NCBI GenBank assembly: GCA_021773395.1
Contig: JAJFKB010000003.1
Coordinates: 1 to 64,000, forward strand
Direction of reading: 5' to 3'
DNA: 64,000 nucleotides
DNA from: Gammaproteobacteria bacterium
GTDB lineage: Bacteria > Pseudomonadota > Gammaproteobacteria > Pseudomonadales > IMCC2047
The notes under the pieces were generated by a model that saw nothing but the letters and a program-made list of their open reading frames with translations, had not been told where the DNA came from and did no database searches. This document shows positions 1-8,190 of this stretch, one piece after another. A program made the translations under genes and the position numbers. Within the stretch, counting starts at the first letter, position 1, and every line of letters starts with the position of its first letter.

Positions 1-90
1 GCGATTTGACATATCCTTATGTCCTGGTTTAGTGATGAGGCCGACTTAACCTCGAATCTCGTGCTCCACCGCGAAGCGGTTATGTGCAAC
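1..90. other. possible integron attC/attI edge
   Basis: This stretch holds an RYYYAAC-like box (ACTTAAC, 44-50) and a GTTRRRY-like box (GTTATGT, 79-85, one base off consensus), the latter preceded by the GC-rich CCGCGAAGCG. Such boxes mark recombination sites of integron cassettes. The site lies upstream of intI, on the side where attI and cassettes normally sit. The spacing between the boxes (about 28 bases) is short for a full attC, so the left half may lie beyond the window edge. No gene is visible here. The call rests on motif resemblance and position only. Confidence 0.3.
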
Positions 91-345
91 AGCTAATTAT
101 AGAGACTCTGGCACTATATCACTTTGGCACCCTATCACGGGCCCGAAAGCACCAGACTTTTGTAATTTATCTTTAATAACAGTGAGTTGTAAAAATAGAT
201 GGTTTTTCTTCGCAGACATATAGCGCCATTCCCTAGTTATTTAGATATTCCTTTAGTCTCCTTATCATAATCCCATTCCTTTAAAAATCAAGGCATTACA
301 TTGCCTAAGTCCGTGATATAGAGCCAGTGGTCCTCTGATCTTGAG
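91..345 (+). repeat. diverged direct repeat, left copy (upstream of intI)
   Basis: About 250 non-coding bases that recur in the same orientation at about 62088-62338. Matching blocks include CTGG-ACTATATC-CTTTGG (left 108-126), a CTTCGCA/CTTTGCA to CCTAGTTAT/CCTTAGTTTT stretch, and TTAAAAATCAAG followed by ATTACAT and GTGATATAG. Identity by eye is roughly two thirds to three quarters, weaker in the middle. The left copy begins just after the GTTATGT box and ends just before the intI promoter, so it occupies the expected attI/leader position. Confidence 0.6.
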
Positions 346-347
346 AC

Positions 348-376
348 TTGACCAAGCATGCTTATTAGACAATACT
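348..376 (+). promoter_or_regulatory. sigma70 promoter of intI
   Basis: A -35 box TTGACC (348-353) and a -10 box AATACT (371-376) are separated by exactly 17 bases, close to consensus. Transcription would begin about 25 bases before the intI start codon. The -10 overlaps the LexA box. Confidence 0.65.
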
Positions 377-390
377 GTTTGTATATACAG
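375..390 (+). promoter_or_regulatory. LexA (SOS) box of intI
   Basis: CTGTTTGTATATACAG matches the gammaproteobacterial LexA consensus CTGT-N8-ACAG exactly. It overlaps the -10 element and the probable transcription start, and ends 17 bases before the ATG of intI. LexA control of integron integrases is established for several integrons. This predicts that integrase expression is induced by DNA damage. Confidence 0.85.
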
Positions 391-407
391 CTATATGAGA
401 ATTTATC

Positions 408-1403
408 ATGGATGATATACGGCACAAGATATCAGATAAACCGGTACGCTTTCTTGATCAACTAAGGGTGCACATCCGGGCATCTGGCCTAGCGTACCGG
501 ACAGAACAAACCTATATCCATTGGGTAAAACGGTTCATTTTATATCATGGTAAACAACATCCTAGAGATTTGGGCGCAGCGGATGTAGAAAAATTCCTAA
601 ATCACATGTCTGTTAATCGACACTGTTCGGCAAATACTCAAAGGATCGCTTTGAATGCCTTGATCTATCTTTATAAACGCTTTATAGGTATTGATATAGG
701 CCAGCTTCAGTTTTCACCAGCAAGAACTCACCGCCGGTTACCAGTTGTTTATAGCCGAAAAGAAATAGCAGCTATCCTTAACCATTTGCGAGGCGTTTAT
801 CGGCTTCAGGTCGAATTAATGTATGGCGCTGGCCTGCGCAGCGCTGAGTTGCTTTCACTTCGAATCAAGGATATCGATTTTAGTAGCAACAATATACTCG
901 TTAGGTCAGGCAAAGGCGGCAAAGATCGAACCACCATGCTCCCTCAACGTCTTATTCCAGAGTTGATTCGGCAGATTGAACGGGTGAAACAGCTTCATAG
1001 TCAGGACATGGCGGATGGTTACGGGGAAGTCTATTTACCGGATGCACTTAATCGCAAATACCCTACTGCCGCGAAAGAGACCGCTTGGCAGTTTCTATTT
1101 CCGTCGAGCCGCATTGGGCCAGATCCAAGATCTGGCGTCTTGAGAAGACACCATTTGCATCCCACTGCCCTTAGAAAACAAATCAATAAAGCAGTTAAAG
1201 GCGCAGGCATCAATAAACCGGCGAGGTCTCATAGTTTCCGCCATAGTTTCGCCACTCACCTGCTGGAATCAGGATATGATCTTAGAACCATTCAGGAGCT
1301 ACTTGGACATGCTGATGTAACAACGACTGAAATCTACACTCATGTTATCAATCGTGGTGGCAAGGGCGTATTAAGTCCAGCCGACTGCTTGAGTGTCCTT
1401 TAA
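408..1403 (+). CDS. intI: integron integrase (tyrosine recombinase IntI)
   Basis: A 331-residue tyrosine recombinase that would catalyse attI x attC cassette recombination. The N-terminal SAM-like core-binding domain (about 15-100) is followed by a catalytic domain with an intact active site: R144 (AGLRSAE), K169 region (SGKGGKDR), H275-x-x-R278, H301 (LLGH) and nucleophile Y310 (EIYTHV). Two features separate IntI from XerC/D and phage integrases. One is the extra patch around 205-235 (LPDALNRKYP, then WQFLFPS). The other is the ending THVINRGGKGVLSP. The ATG follows a sigma70 promoter overlapped by a LexA box. Cassettes would be expected to the left, outside the window. The gene appears intact and functional. 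Confidence 0.92.
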   Translation: MDDIRHKISDKPVRFLDQLRVHIRASGLAYRTEQTYIHWVKRFILYHGKQHPRDLGAADVEKFLNHMSVNRHCSANTQRIALNALIYLYKRFIGIDIGQLQFSPARTHRRLPVVYSRKEIAAILNHLRGVYRLQVELMYGAGLRSAELLSLRIKDIDFSSNNILVRSGKGGKDRTTMLPQRLIPELIRQIERVKQLHSQDMADGYGEVYLPDALNRKYPTAAKETAWQFLFPSSRIGPDPRSGVLRRHHLHPTALRKQINKAVKGAGINKPARSHSFRHSFATHLLESGYDLRTIQELLGHADVTTTEIYTHVINRGGKGVLSPADCLSVL

Positions 1404-1429
1404 GCTCCTGCTTCTTTGATCGAGCCGGC

Positions 1430-1632
1430 CTACCTGGGCTGCATCCTCAACGCACCATCGAGGCGGATGGTTTCGCCGTTAAGGTAAGCGTTTTCCGCCA
1501 TATGAACCACCAGCCGGGCAAATTCGTCAGGCATGCCGAACCGTTTGGGAAACTGCACATTGGCAACCAGACTTTCCTGTACTTTATCGGGCATGGATAG
1601 CAGCATCGGCGTCCCCATGATCCCGGGTGCTC
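1430..1632 (-). pseudogene. 3' fragment of an HSD10-like SDR gene
   Basis: The last about 67 codons of a short-chain dehydrogenase, from APGIMGTPM to the C-terminus LRMQPR and its stop codon. It is a diverged copy (about 80% at DNA level by eye) of the 3' end of the complete SDR at 4968-5744, in the same orientation. Nothing upstream of about 1632 matches, so the Rossmann half and active site are absent and the piece cannot work. It lies 26 bases after the intI stop codon. The two SDR 3' ends flank the 1.8-4.9 kb module as direct repeats. Confidence 0.9.
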
Positions 1633-1835
1633 GTGCCTGTACAAACATAAGCAGCTTCAAAACAAGATACAAGCTTACTTAACTCCAAGCACCCCCAGAA
1701 TTCGCCATGAGCACCGCTTCAGTTCTGGCTTAGGTGCGAGGGTAAACCAGCATTGGGGGGGCTTTTGCAGCGTTGCAGGAGCCTTTTTAATTTGTGGGCG
1801 TCCATTATATTTCAATTTCATTGTGAAACTGTACA

Positions 1836-3230
1836 TTATTGGCCTTCGAACAGTGCATCTCTTAAGCGACAAACAAGTCGGTGACACTCCTCCTCAGTGC
1901 GGATGTTGGTAAAACTCAAAATGAGACTAGGGTGAACGGGTTTTGATGACCATTGCGATAAACCCTGCGAAAAGAGACCCGCATTCATCATTTTGTTGGA
2001 GAACACTAAATCATCAATATTTGGATCGGTCAGTTTCAAAATCATATGCATCCCACCGGGCTGTGGTTTGATGGAGACCTTACCTCCTAAAACCTGATTA
2101 AATACTCTGACAGCTAACTCTCGACGTTCTCGGTACAATTTTCTCATCCGTTGAATGTGGCGTAAAAGATGACCTTCTCGCATAAAAGCCAGTACCGACG
2201 CCTGAGTTAGTCCTGACACATTACCCGCATAAATTTCAGCGCACTTTTCAAAAGCAGATACCTTGCTTTTGGGTACCACGATATATGCCACTCTTAAACT
2301 AGGGGAAAGAATTTTGCTGAATGTACCGGAATAAATCACCCTATCTTGTGTGTCTATACTCTTTAATGCGGGAAGTGGAAGCCCCACGTGGCGATACTCA
2401 CCATCGTAATCATCTTCGACAATCCAACTGTTCTTTGTCTCAGCCCAGTCCAATAGCGCCTGTCGTCGTTGAAGTGATAAGGAAACACAGGTTGGGCTCT
2501 GATGGGCAGGGGTGACAATAATCGCATCGGCCTGAGTATTGGTCGGTAGCTTGATACCGTCTTCATCAACAGGGATCGAGATAATATTGAAGTGACTATT
2601 TTTTAATACCTGTCGAGTCAGTGGATAACCGGGGTCTTCTATGCCGATTTTTGATTGCGCGTTAAAAAGCACATTGGCGATCCACTTAATCGAACACACA
2701 TATCCTGAGGTTATAAATACTTGAGCTGGCTCGCATTGGACACCCCGAGAAAGTTGTAAATATTGTGCAATCGCTACTCTTAATTGAGGCAGTCCGTGCG
2801 CAGAAGGGTATGCGAGATCATCGGTATGTATATTTCTTGCACACCTCGCCGTCATTCTTGACCACGTTTGTCGCGGAAAAGCATCTAACGCAGGAAGACC
2901 CAATTGAAAAGGCAACACCTCAGCGGTTTTAATGTCAGCGGCAAACTCCGCTTGACGGGTATCAACGTTGGTCTTTCTGAGCTTCGAGGGATCGATTAGC
3001 TTTTCACTGACATGCGTGCCTGCTTGGCCTTTGGATACAAGATAGCCTTCCGCTTTTAGAAGTGCATAGCCCTCCTCGACGGTGCCTCGTGCAACACCCA
3101 TCTCTTTTGCGAGTGCACGTGCAGAAGGTATCCGCTCACCGGGTTTTAAGGTCCCTTGTGAAATTGCAGAATGAATTCGTTGGTATACTTGCTTATAAGC
3201 AAGCACTTTAGCCGTCGTACCTTTCATCAT
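1836..3230 (-). CDS. MocR/PdxR-type transcriptional regulator
   Basis: A 464-residue GntR-family regulator of the MocR type. The N-terminal winged helix-turn-helix (about 10-75, with GERIPSARALA and ARGTVEEGY) is joined to a fold-type I aminotransferase-like domain. PLP-binding residues are visible, including DDYDGEYR (about 273-280) and the probable Schiff-base lysine K306 in SGTFSK. Members sense PLP or amino-compound/PLP adducts and usually control the divergent neighbour. Here that is the flavin reductase at 3349, separated by 118 bases that contain an inverted repeat. A second Met at position 2 makes the exact start uncertain by one codon. The effector cannot be read from the sequence. 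Confidence 0.88.
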   Translation of the reverse strand: MMKGTTAKVLAYKQVYQRIHSAISQGTLKPGERIPSARALAKEMGVARGTVEEGYALLKAEGYLVSKGQAGTHVSEKLIDPSKLRKTNVDTRQAEFAADIKTAEVLPFQLGLPALDAFPRQTWSRMTARCARNIHTDDLAYPSAHGLPQLRVAIAQYLQLSRGVQCEPAQVFITSGYVCSIKWIANVLFNAQSKIGIEDPGYPLTRQVLKNSHFNIISIPVDEDGIKLPTNTQADAIIVTPAHQSPTCVSLSLQRRQALLDWAETKNSWIVEDDYDGEYRHVGLPLPALKSIDTQDRVIYSGTFSKILSPSLRVAYIVVPKSKVSAFEKCAEIYAGNVSGLTQASVLAFMREGHLLRHIQRMRKLYRERRELAVRVFNQVLGGKVSIKPQPGGMHMILKLTDPNIDDLVFSNKMMNAGLFSQGLSQWSSKPVHPSLILSFTNIRTEEECHRLVCRLRDALFEGQ

Positions 3231-3257
3231 CTATTTGGCCCATAAAAAAAGTGCATT

Positions 3258-3280
3258 TATGGTCCTTATTGTAAACCATA
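3258..3280. promoter_or_regulatory. candidate operator between the MocR regulator and the flavin reductase
   Basis: A perfect inverted repeat TATGGT-N11-ACCATA sits in the 118-base divergent intergenic region, 28 bases upstream of the regulator start. It is a plausible site for the MocR regulator, but the assignment is by position only. Confidence 0.35.
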
Positions 3281-3348
3281 TAAGATTGTATCATACCAAC
3301 CCTAAAGGTTAATTCAGTACACGGTGCAACTAATTTTAGTGAGAAAAC

Positions 3349-3957
3349 ATGAACGTATTAGTAATTAATAGCAGCCCACAACAAGATGAATCTTCGGCGT
3401 ATTCTGTGGTGCAAACCATAATTACCCGCTTGTTAGAGCTCAATACAACCGAAGTAGAGCACATTGATGCCACTGCACTCCCTCATATTGATAAGGCTTA
3501 TGCACGAGCGTTATGTTCTGTCGATAACGAACATGACTCAAGCTATGGGAGCTTAGCTCTTTCAGATCGGTTGATTAGCTCCCTTGAAGTAGCCGATGTC
3601 GTGATTATTGCTTCCCCCATACATAACTACTCATTGCCTTCTGGCTTAAAAAGCTGGGTGGATCATGTCGTGCGAGCGGGAAGAACCTTTGAAATTACCG
3701 CCACCGGAAAACGCGCTTTGCTTGACGATAAACCGGTTTATATCCTGATTTCCTCGGGCGGAGTATTTTCGGGGAAAGACGCCAACCAGCCAGATTTTTT
3801 CACCCCCTATATGAAAGAAGTAATGGCAACAATCGGGCTCAATAACATCCAGTTTTTCAGTATTGAAGCAACAGTTGGTGACAAGATATCAGTACAACAA
3901 CGGATTGAGGATGTGCAGCACCAAGTCCGTGAGCATTTAATGGCGACCACTGTTTAA
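3349..3957 (+). CDS. AzoR-like FMN-dependent NAD(P)H reductase
   Basis: A 202-residue flavodoxin-fold enzyme. The N-terminus MNVLVINSSPQ forms the first strand and FMN phosphate loop. The segment SPIHNYSLPSGLKSWVD is the second FMN-binding region typical of the azoreductase (AzoR/Acp-D) family, which normally has P-x-Y/H-N-F/Y. The loop SSGG (about 146) also fits. Such enzymes reduce quinones, azo dyes and nitroaromatics with NAD(P)H in the cytoplasm. It is transcribed divergently from the MocR-type regulator, which probably controls it. Family assignment is firm, the physiological substrate unknown. Confidence 0.82.
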   Translation: MNVLVINSSPQQDESSAYSVVQTIITRLLELNTTEVEHIDATALPHIDKAYARALCSVDNEHDSSYGSLALSDRLISSLEVADVVIIASPIHNYSLPSGLKSWVDHVVRAGRTFEITATGKRALLDDKPVYILISSGGVFSGKDANQPDFFTPYMKEVMATIGLNNIQFFSIEATVGDKISVQQRIEDVQHQVREHLMATTV

Positions 3958-4164
3958 TTTAAGCCATTTTAGTCACAGAGATTACCTTTGTATTATGTTT
4001 AGCACATAGTTATTAATCAGAAATAGGTCTTAGAGAATTTAGTCTATCACTCTAATAATACGTATTAGACGGAATTTCTCCTTGTTTTATTCGAGTTGAA
4101 ATACCAAACAAGCGATTAATACTAGTTTGTTTCAGATATTTATTTTAAACAAAAGGAGATACAA

Positions 4165-4863
4165 ATGTTTTCTAGGAAATTATTTGGCAAGTTTACCGTA
4201 CTACTGATGGCAACCCTGCTCTCATTCCCATCGGTAGCTGCAAACAAACGAATAGGGATTTTAGTCTATGACCAGGTACTGAGCAGTGATGTTACAGCAC
4301 CAGCTGAGGTTTTTGGTGTAGCTACCAGGAAGTCTTGGTTTTCGAATTATGAAGTCCAACTGATCAATGTAGATCGAAAGAAGATTATTACCACGGAGGA
4401 AGGGTTACGCTTGTCAGTCGATGCCACCATTTATGACTCCCCCAAGCTGGATGCTCTGATTGTGACCAGCTCTTACGAAATGGAGCGCCTTTTTAATAAC
4501 AAAGATTTAACCAACTTTCTTAAGAATCAGGCTACCAAAGTGACCTGGCTGGCAAGCAACTGCTCTGGCGCATTTCTTTATGCTCATGCTGGGTTACTCG
4601 ATGGCTACCAAGCCACGACATGGGCCGGAGGGGAGAAACAGTTACAGCGTGAATTCCCTAACATTCAGGTGGTGGAAGATCGTAATGTCGTCGTAGACCG
4701 CAATAGAATTTCTAGCAATGGAGGGCTACCGTCCTACCAAGGCGCTTTAGTTTTATTGAGCATGCTTAGCGACGAGAGTAAAGCCAGGGAGGTGTTTGAA
4801 ACAATTCAATTAAACCGACTGATACCCTGGACAGAAGTAACAAGATATCTACCCAAAAATTAA
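4165..4863 (+). CDS. exported DJ-1/PfpI family protein
   Basis: A 232-residue class I glutamine amidotransferase-like (DJ-1/PfpI) protein. An N-terminal signal peptide (about 1-26, ending SVAA) is unusual, since most relatives are cytoplasmic. The probable nucleophile is Cys in the elbow ASNCSGAF, followed by LLDGYQATTWAGGEK, the region where isonitrile hydratase/GlxA-like members carry their ATTHW motif. A strong Shine-Dalgarno (AAAGGAGAT) precedes the ATG. It follows the flavin reductase after 207 bases and may have its own promoter. Role unknown, perhaps a periplasmic stress hydrolase or chaperone. Confidence 0.78.
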   Translation: MFSRKLFGKFTVLLMATLLSFPSVAANKRIGILVYDQVLSSDVTAPAEVFGVATRKSWFSNYEVQLINVDRKKIITTEEGLRLSVDATIYDSPKLDALIVTSSYEMERLFNNKDLTNFLKNQATKVTWLASNCSGAFLYAHAGLLDGYQATTWAGGEKQLQREFPNIQVVEDRNVVVDRNRISSNGGLPSYQGALVLLSMLSDESKAREVFETIQLNRLIPWTEVTRYLPKN

Positions 4864-4913
4864 GCTCATTGGCTACTACAGAGGCACAGCTGTTGATTTA
4901 CACCCATGTATTT

Positions 4914-4949
4914 AAAAGGGGCCGCTCACGGCGTGCGCAGTCCCCTTTC
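4914..4949. terminator. possible bidirectional terminator
   Basis: AAAGGGG (4915-4921) pairs with CCCCTTT (4942-4948) around a 20-base loop, between the convergent stop codons of the DJ-1 protein and the SDR. The stem is only 7 bp and there is no long T run, so the call is weak. Confidence 0.35.
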
Positions 4950-4967
4950 AGATTTACTTTGATTAGA

Positions 4968-5744
4968 CTACCTCGGCTGCATCCTCAACGCGCCGTCCAG
5001 GCGAATGGTTTCGCCATTTAGGTAGGCGTTTTCAGCTATGTGAGTGACCAGCCGGGCAAACTCATTTGGCATACCGAATCGCTTGGGGAACTGTACATTG
5101 GCAATCAGGCTGTCCTGCACTTTGTCAGGCATGGCCAGTAGCATGGGCGTGCCCATAATTCCCGGCGCGATGGTATTCACACGAATACCCAGCGGTGCGA
5201 GATCCCGTGCCATCGGCAACCCCAACCCGACGATCCCGGCTTTGCTGGCAGCATAGGCGCACTGCCCGACTTGGCCTTCATAGGCGGCAACGGAAGCCGT
5301 GTTAATAATAAGGCCTCGCTCGCCCGCTTCGCCCATCGGTTCGTTTTTAGCAAACTGTTGCGCGACCAGTCGTGCCAAATTGAAACTGCCGATCAGGTTA
5401 ATCTGGATCACTTTACTGAAATCTTCCAGCGGCATTGCTTGTTGTTCCCGGTCCAGTATTTTCTTGGCAGGGGCAATGCCTGCACAATTCACACACAGAT
5501 GGATAGCACCAAAATGATCAAGAGCCTGATCGATACCCTGTTGTACCGAATCACCATCCGTTACGTTGACTTCAGCAAAGATCGCTTTTTCCTTTCCTGA
5601 CGCAGCGACAAATTGCTCCCCTGCTTCTCGGTTCAGGTCAAATATCGCTACTTTCATTCCTGCTTCAATTAACCATTCAGCAGTCGCTCTGCCCAGCCCT
5701 GATGCGCCTCCGGTAACTATCGCAACTTTGTTTTCTATTTCCAT
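4968..5744 (-). CDS. HSD10-like 3-hydroxyacyl-CoA dehydrogenase (SDR)
   Basis: A 258-residue classical short-chain dehydrogenase with cofactor loop TGGASGLG, NCAG strand and the catalytic Ser (NTASVAAYEG), Tyr and Lys (YAASKAG). The C-terminus APGIMGTPML...FPKRFG resembles type II 3-hydroxyacyl-CoA / 3-hydroxy-2-methylbutyryl-CoA dehydrogenase (HSD17B10). It would oxidise a 3-hydroxyacyl-CoA with NAD+, the step before the thiolase encoded upstream. I chose the ATG at 5744 because GAGG lies 5 bases upstream; an ATG six codons earlier has no such site. It is the last gene of the icmF operon, 48 bases after the dehydrogenase. Its 3' third recurs as a fragment at 1430-1632. Confidence 0.88.
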   Translation of the reverse strand: MEIENKVAIVTGGASGLGRATAEWLIEAGMKVAIFDLNREAGEQFVAASGKEKAIFAEVNVTDGDSVQQGIDQALDHFGAIHLCVNCAGIAPAKKILDREQQAMPLEDFSKVIQINLIGSFNLARLVAQQFAKNEPMGEAGERGLIINTASVAAYEGQVGQCAYAASKAGIVGLGLPMARDLAPLGIRVNTIAPGIMGTPMLLAMPDKVQDSLIANVQFPKRFGMPNEFARLVTHIAENAYLNGETIRLDGALRMQPR

Positions 5745-5792
5745 AACTTCCTCTTTATTCAAACATTACCCGGCTAAAGTCCGGTCTTCAGA

Positions 5793-6947
5793 TTAAATCT
5801 CTTTTAGCAATTCGCGCGCTATTATAATGCGCTGAATTTCGCTGGTGCCTTCATAGATGGTTGTAACTCTCGCATCACGCGTAAAACGTTCCAGCGGATA
5901 TTCCCGGGTGTATCCGACTCCGCCCATCAGTTGCAGGGCAGTATAACAGGCGCGGTTGGCCGCCTCGGTCGCATAGACTTTTGCCATGGCGGCCTGCTTC
6001 ATAAAGGGCTGACCCTGCTGTTTTAGAAATGCGGCACTCATTAGTAAAAGTCGCGACGCTTCCAGTTCAGTATAGGCATCCGCCAGCATCCACTGAATAC
6101 CCTGAAACTCGCTGATTGCTTTTCCAAACTGTTTACGTTCTGCTATGTAAGCTCGCGCATAATCCATGGCGGCTAGCGCAACGCCCAGTGCCAGAGAGCC
6201 AATTCCTATCCGCCCTCCGGCTAACTCACTGATGGCGATACGGTAACCATCATTTAACTCACCCATCAGGGCATCGGCCGGAACCCGGCAATCCTCAAAG
6301 ATCACACTGTTGGTGGCCGAACCGTGCTGCCCCATCTTCTGTTCGGCTTTACCGATCGTAATTCCCGGTGTATTAGCCTCCACCAGAAAACAGGAGATGC
6401 CTTTGCCTTTCGCCTGCGAGGGATCAGTCACTGCCCAAACGACAAACACACCGGCGTATTCAGCACTGGTGATCCACATTTTTGTTCCATTGAGCAACCA
6501 GGTTTTGCCCTCGTTAACGGCCTGGGTTTTCATCCCTGCAGGATCAGAACCTGCGCCGGGTTCAGAAAGACAAAAAGCTGCTGCTGAATATTCACCACTG
6601 CAGATCTTTGGCAAATAGGTCTGCTTTTGCTCTTCGCTGGCAATAGCCTGAATAACTTCGGCAACCATATTGCTCACCGACATGGTCACGGCGGTCGAAG
6701 AACAGGCCCTGGCAATTTCGGTAATGGCCAGACTAAAGGCAACGACGCCAGCTTCTGAACCGCCGTGTGCGGCACCAATATTGAGCCCCATAAAGCCGAG
6801 TTCTGCCAGCTTTTTCAGGTTCGAGAGAAACAGTTCTCTGTCGCCTTGTTGATCGAGGCGTTCGGCAACGGATGCAAGCTCCGTTTCGGCAAACCGGCTT
6901 GCCATCTCCTGAATCAGGGTCTGCTCTTCGGTGAGGTTCAGGTTCAT
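5793..6947 (-). CDS. short/branched-chain acyl-CoA dehydrogenase
   Basis: A 384-residue flavoprotein of the acyl-CoA dehydrogenase family. It shows the signature region AFCLSEPGAGSD, the FAD/substrate segment WITSAEYAG and the catalytic Glu near residue 366 (TIYEGTSEIQ), in the position used by short-chain and isobutyryl/2-methylbutyryl-CoA dehydrogenases. It would make the 2,3-double bond of an acyl-CoA and pass electrons to ETF. Its start overlaps the stop of the thiolase gene by 4 bases, implying translational coupling. A paralogue with roughly 70% identity by eye lies at 35938-37092. No separate enoyl-CoA hydratase is in the operon. Confidence 0.92.
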   Translation of the reverse strand: MNLNLTEEQTLIQEMASRFAETELASVAERLDQQGDRELFLSNLKKLAELGFMGLNIGAAHGGSEAGVVAFSLAITEIARACSSTAVTMSVSNMVAEVIQAIASEEQKQTYLPKICSGEYSAAAFCLSEPGAGSDPAGMKTQAVNEGKTWLLNGTKMWITSAEYAGVFVVWAVTDPSQAKGKGISCFLVEANTPGITIGKAEQKMGQHGSATNSVIFEDCRVPADALMGELNDGYRIAISELAGGRIGIGSLALGVALAAMDYARAYIAERKQFGKAISEFQGIQWMLADAYTELEASRLLLMSAAFLKQQGQPFMKQAAMAKVYATEAANRACYTALQLMGGVGYTREYPLERFTRDARVTTIYEGTSEIQRIIIARELLKEI

Positions 6948-8125
6948 AGCATTTCAATTGCGACAGCTGTTGCTTCGCCGCCACCGATGCAAAGACTGGC
7001 TACACCTTTTCGTTTTTGCAGGCGTTTCAGTGCATACATCAGGGTAACCAGAATACGTGCGCCGGAAGCCCCAACAGGATGACCCAGTGCACAGGCGCCA
7101 CCGTTAATGTTGACCTTGTTATGATCCAGCTCAAATGCATTGATGGCCAGCAGCGCGACCATGGCGAAAGCCTCATTTATCTCATACAGATCAACCATCT
7201 GCGCATCCCATCCGGCCTTGTCCAGCACTTTACTAATCGCACCACAGGGTGCAATTGAGAACTCGCTCGGGGCTTGTGCATGAGATGCATGGGCAACAAT
7301 TCTCGCCATCGGTGTTAAACCGAGCTGTGCCGCATGGGATTCGGTGGTCAGCGTGAGCGAAGCTGCCCCATCTGAAATAGCACTGGAGTTGGCGGCTGTA
7401 ATGGTGCCCTCTTTGGCGAATGCCGGTTTGAGTTTGGGAATTTTGTCGATATTGGCAACGCTGGGCAGCTCATCTTCGGCCACCTCAAATTCACCTTTGC
7501 GGGATTTTACGCTCACCGGTGATATTTCATCCACAAAATAACCGGCGCTGATCGCCTCTTGTGCGCGCTGCAAGGACGCGATTGCATAATCATCCATCTG
7601 CTGTCGCGAAAGCCCTTTTTGGTCTGCAATTTCCTGGGCAAAACTGCCCATCAATCGACCGGTGTAGGCGTCTTCCAGGCCATCGTAAAACATATGGTCT
7701 TTCAATTCACCGTGGCCCAGCCGCAACCCTGCGCGCACTTTGGGCAGGACATAAGGCGCCAGTGTCATATTTTCCATGCCCCCCGCAACCGCGACGTTAC
7801 AGCTCCCGGCCTTGATCTGGTCATGGGCCAGCATCACCGCCTTCATGCCGGAGCCGCACATTTTGTTAACCGTCGTACACTGCGTGCTAATATCCAGTCC
7901 GGCACCGAGTGCCACCTGTCTGGCCGGGGCTTGCGCCAAACCTGCAGGCAGTACACAACCAAAGATCAGCTCTTCAATCTGCTCTACTCCAAGCCCTGAC
8001 CTTTTAACCGCTTCGCACGTCGCTACTGCTCCCAACTGGGGTGCAGTGACGTTTGCAAACACTCCCTGAAAGTTACCTATCGGTGTGCGTGCCCCGCTGA
8101 CTATAACAATCGATTCTTCTGACAT
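6944..8125 (-). CDS. acetyl-CoA C-acyltransferase (thiolase)
   Basis: A 393-residue biosynthetic/degradative thiolase. The acylated cysteine is C90 in KMCGSGMK, and the C-terminal motifs NINGGACALGHPVGASG and CIGGGEATA supply the catalytic His and second Cys. It would cleave a 3-ketoacyl-CoA to acetyl-CoA (or propionyl-CoA for a 2-methyl substrate) and a shortened acyl-CoA. It lies 65 bases after icmF, overlaps the dehydrogenase start by 4 bases, and acts after the SDR encoded at the end of the operon. Length and all key residues are normal. Confidence 0.93.
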   Translation of the reverse strand: MSEESIVIVSGARTPIGNFQGVFANVTAPQLGAVATCEAVKRSGLGVEQIEELIFGCVLPAGLAQAPARQVALGAGLDISTQCTTVNKMCGSGMKAVMLAHDQIKAGSCNVAVAGGMENMTLAPYVLPKVRAGLRLGHGELKDHMFYDGLEDAYTGRLMGSFAQEIADQKGLSRQQMDDYAIASLQRAQEAISAGYFVDEISPVSVKSRKGEFEVAEDELPSVANIDKIPKLKPAFAKEGTITAANSSAISDGAASLTLTTESHAAQLGLTPMARIVAHASHAQAPSEFSIAPCGAISKVLDKAGWDAQMVDLYEINEAFAMVALLAINAFELDHNKVNINGGACALGHPVGASGARILVTLMYALKRLQKRKGVASLCIGGGEATAVAIEML

Positions 8126-8190
8126 AATGCTATTCCTGTTTTTACCCTTTCACGGCCAAAGCCGTTCCAACCCTGAGAACTCTACAGAGG

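Noticed and set aside
408..1403. Reading the recombinase as a phage or island integrase that made the SDR duplication
   Set aside because: The sequence has the IntI-specific patch and C-terminus and a LexA box, and the duplicated SDR ends are 200 bp long and about 20% diverged, unlike a typical att site. The link remains possible but is not the preferred reading.
1753..1760. Run of seven G bases
   Set aside because: A single homopolymer in non-coding DNA with no gene to phase-vary.
7559..7999. Plus-strand open frame of 146 codons inside the thiolase
   Set aside because: Antisense to a full-length thiolase with all catalytic motifs; no independent evidence.
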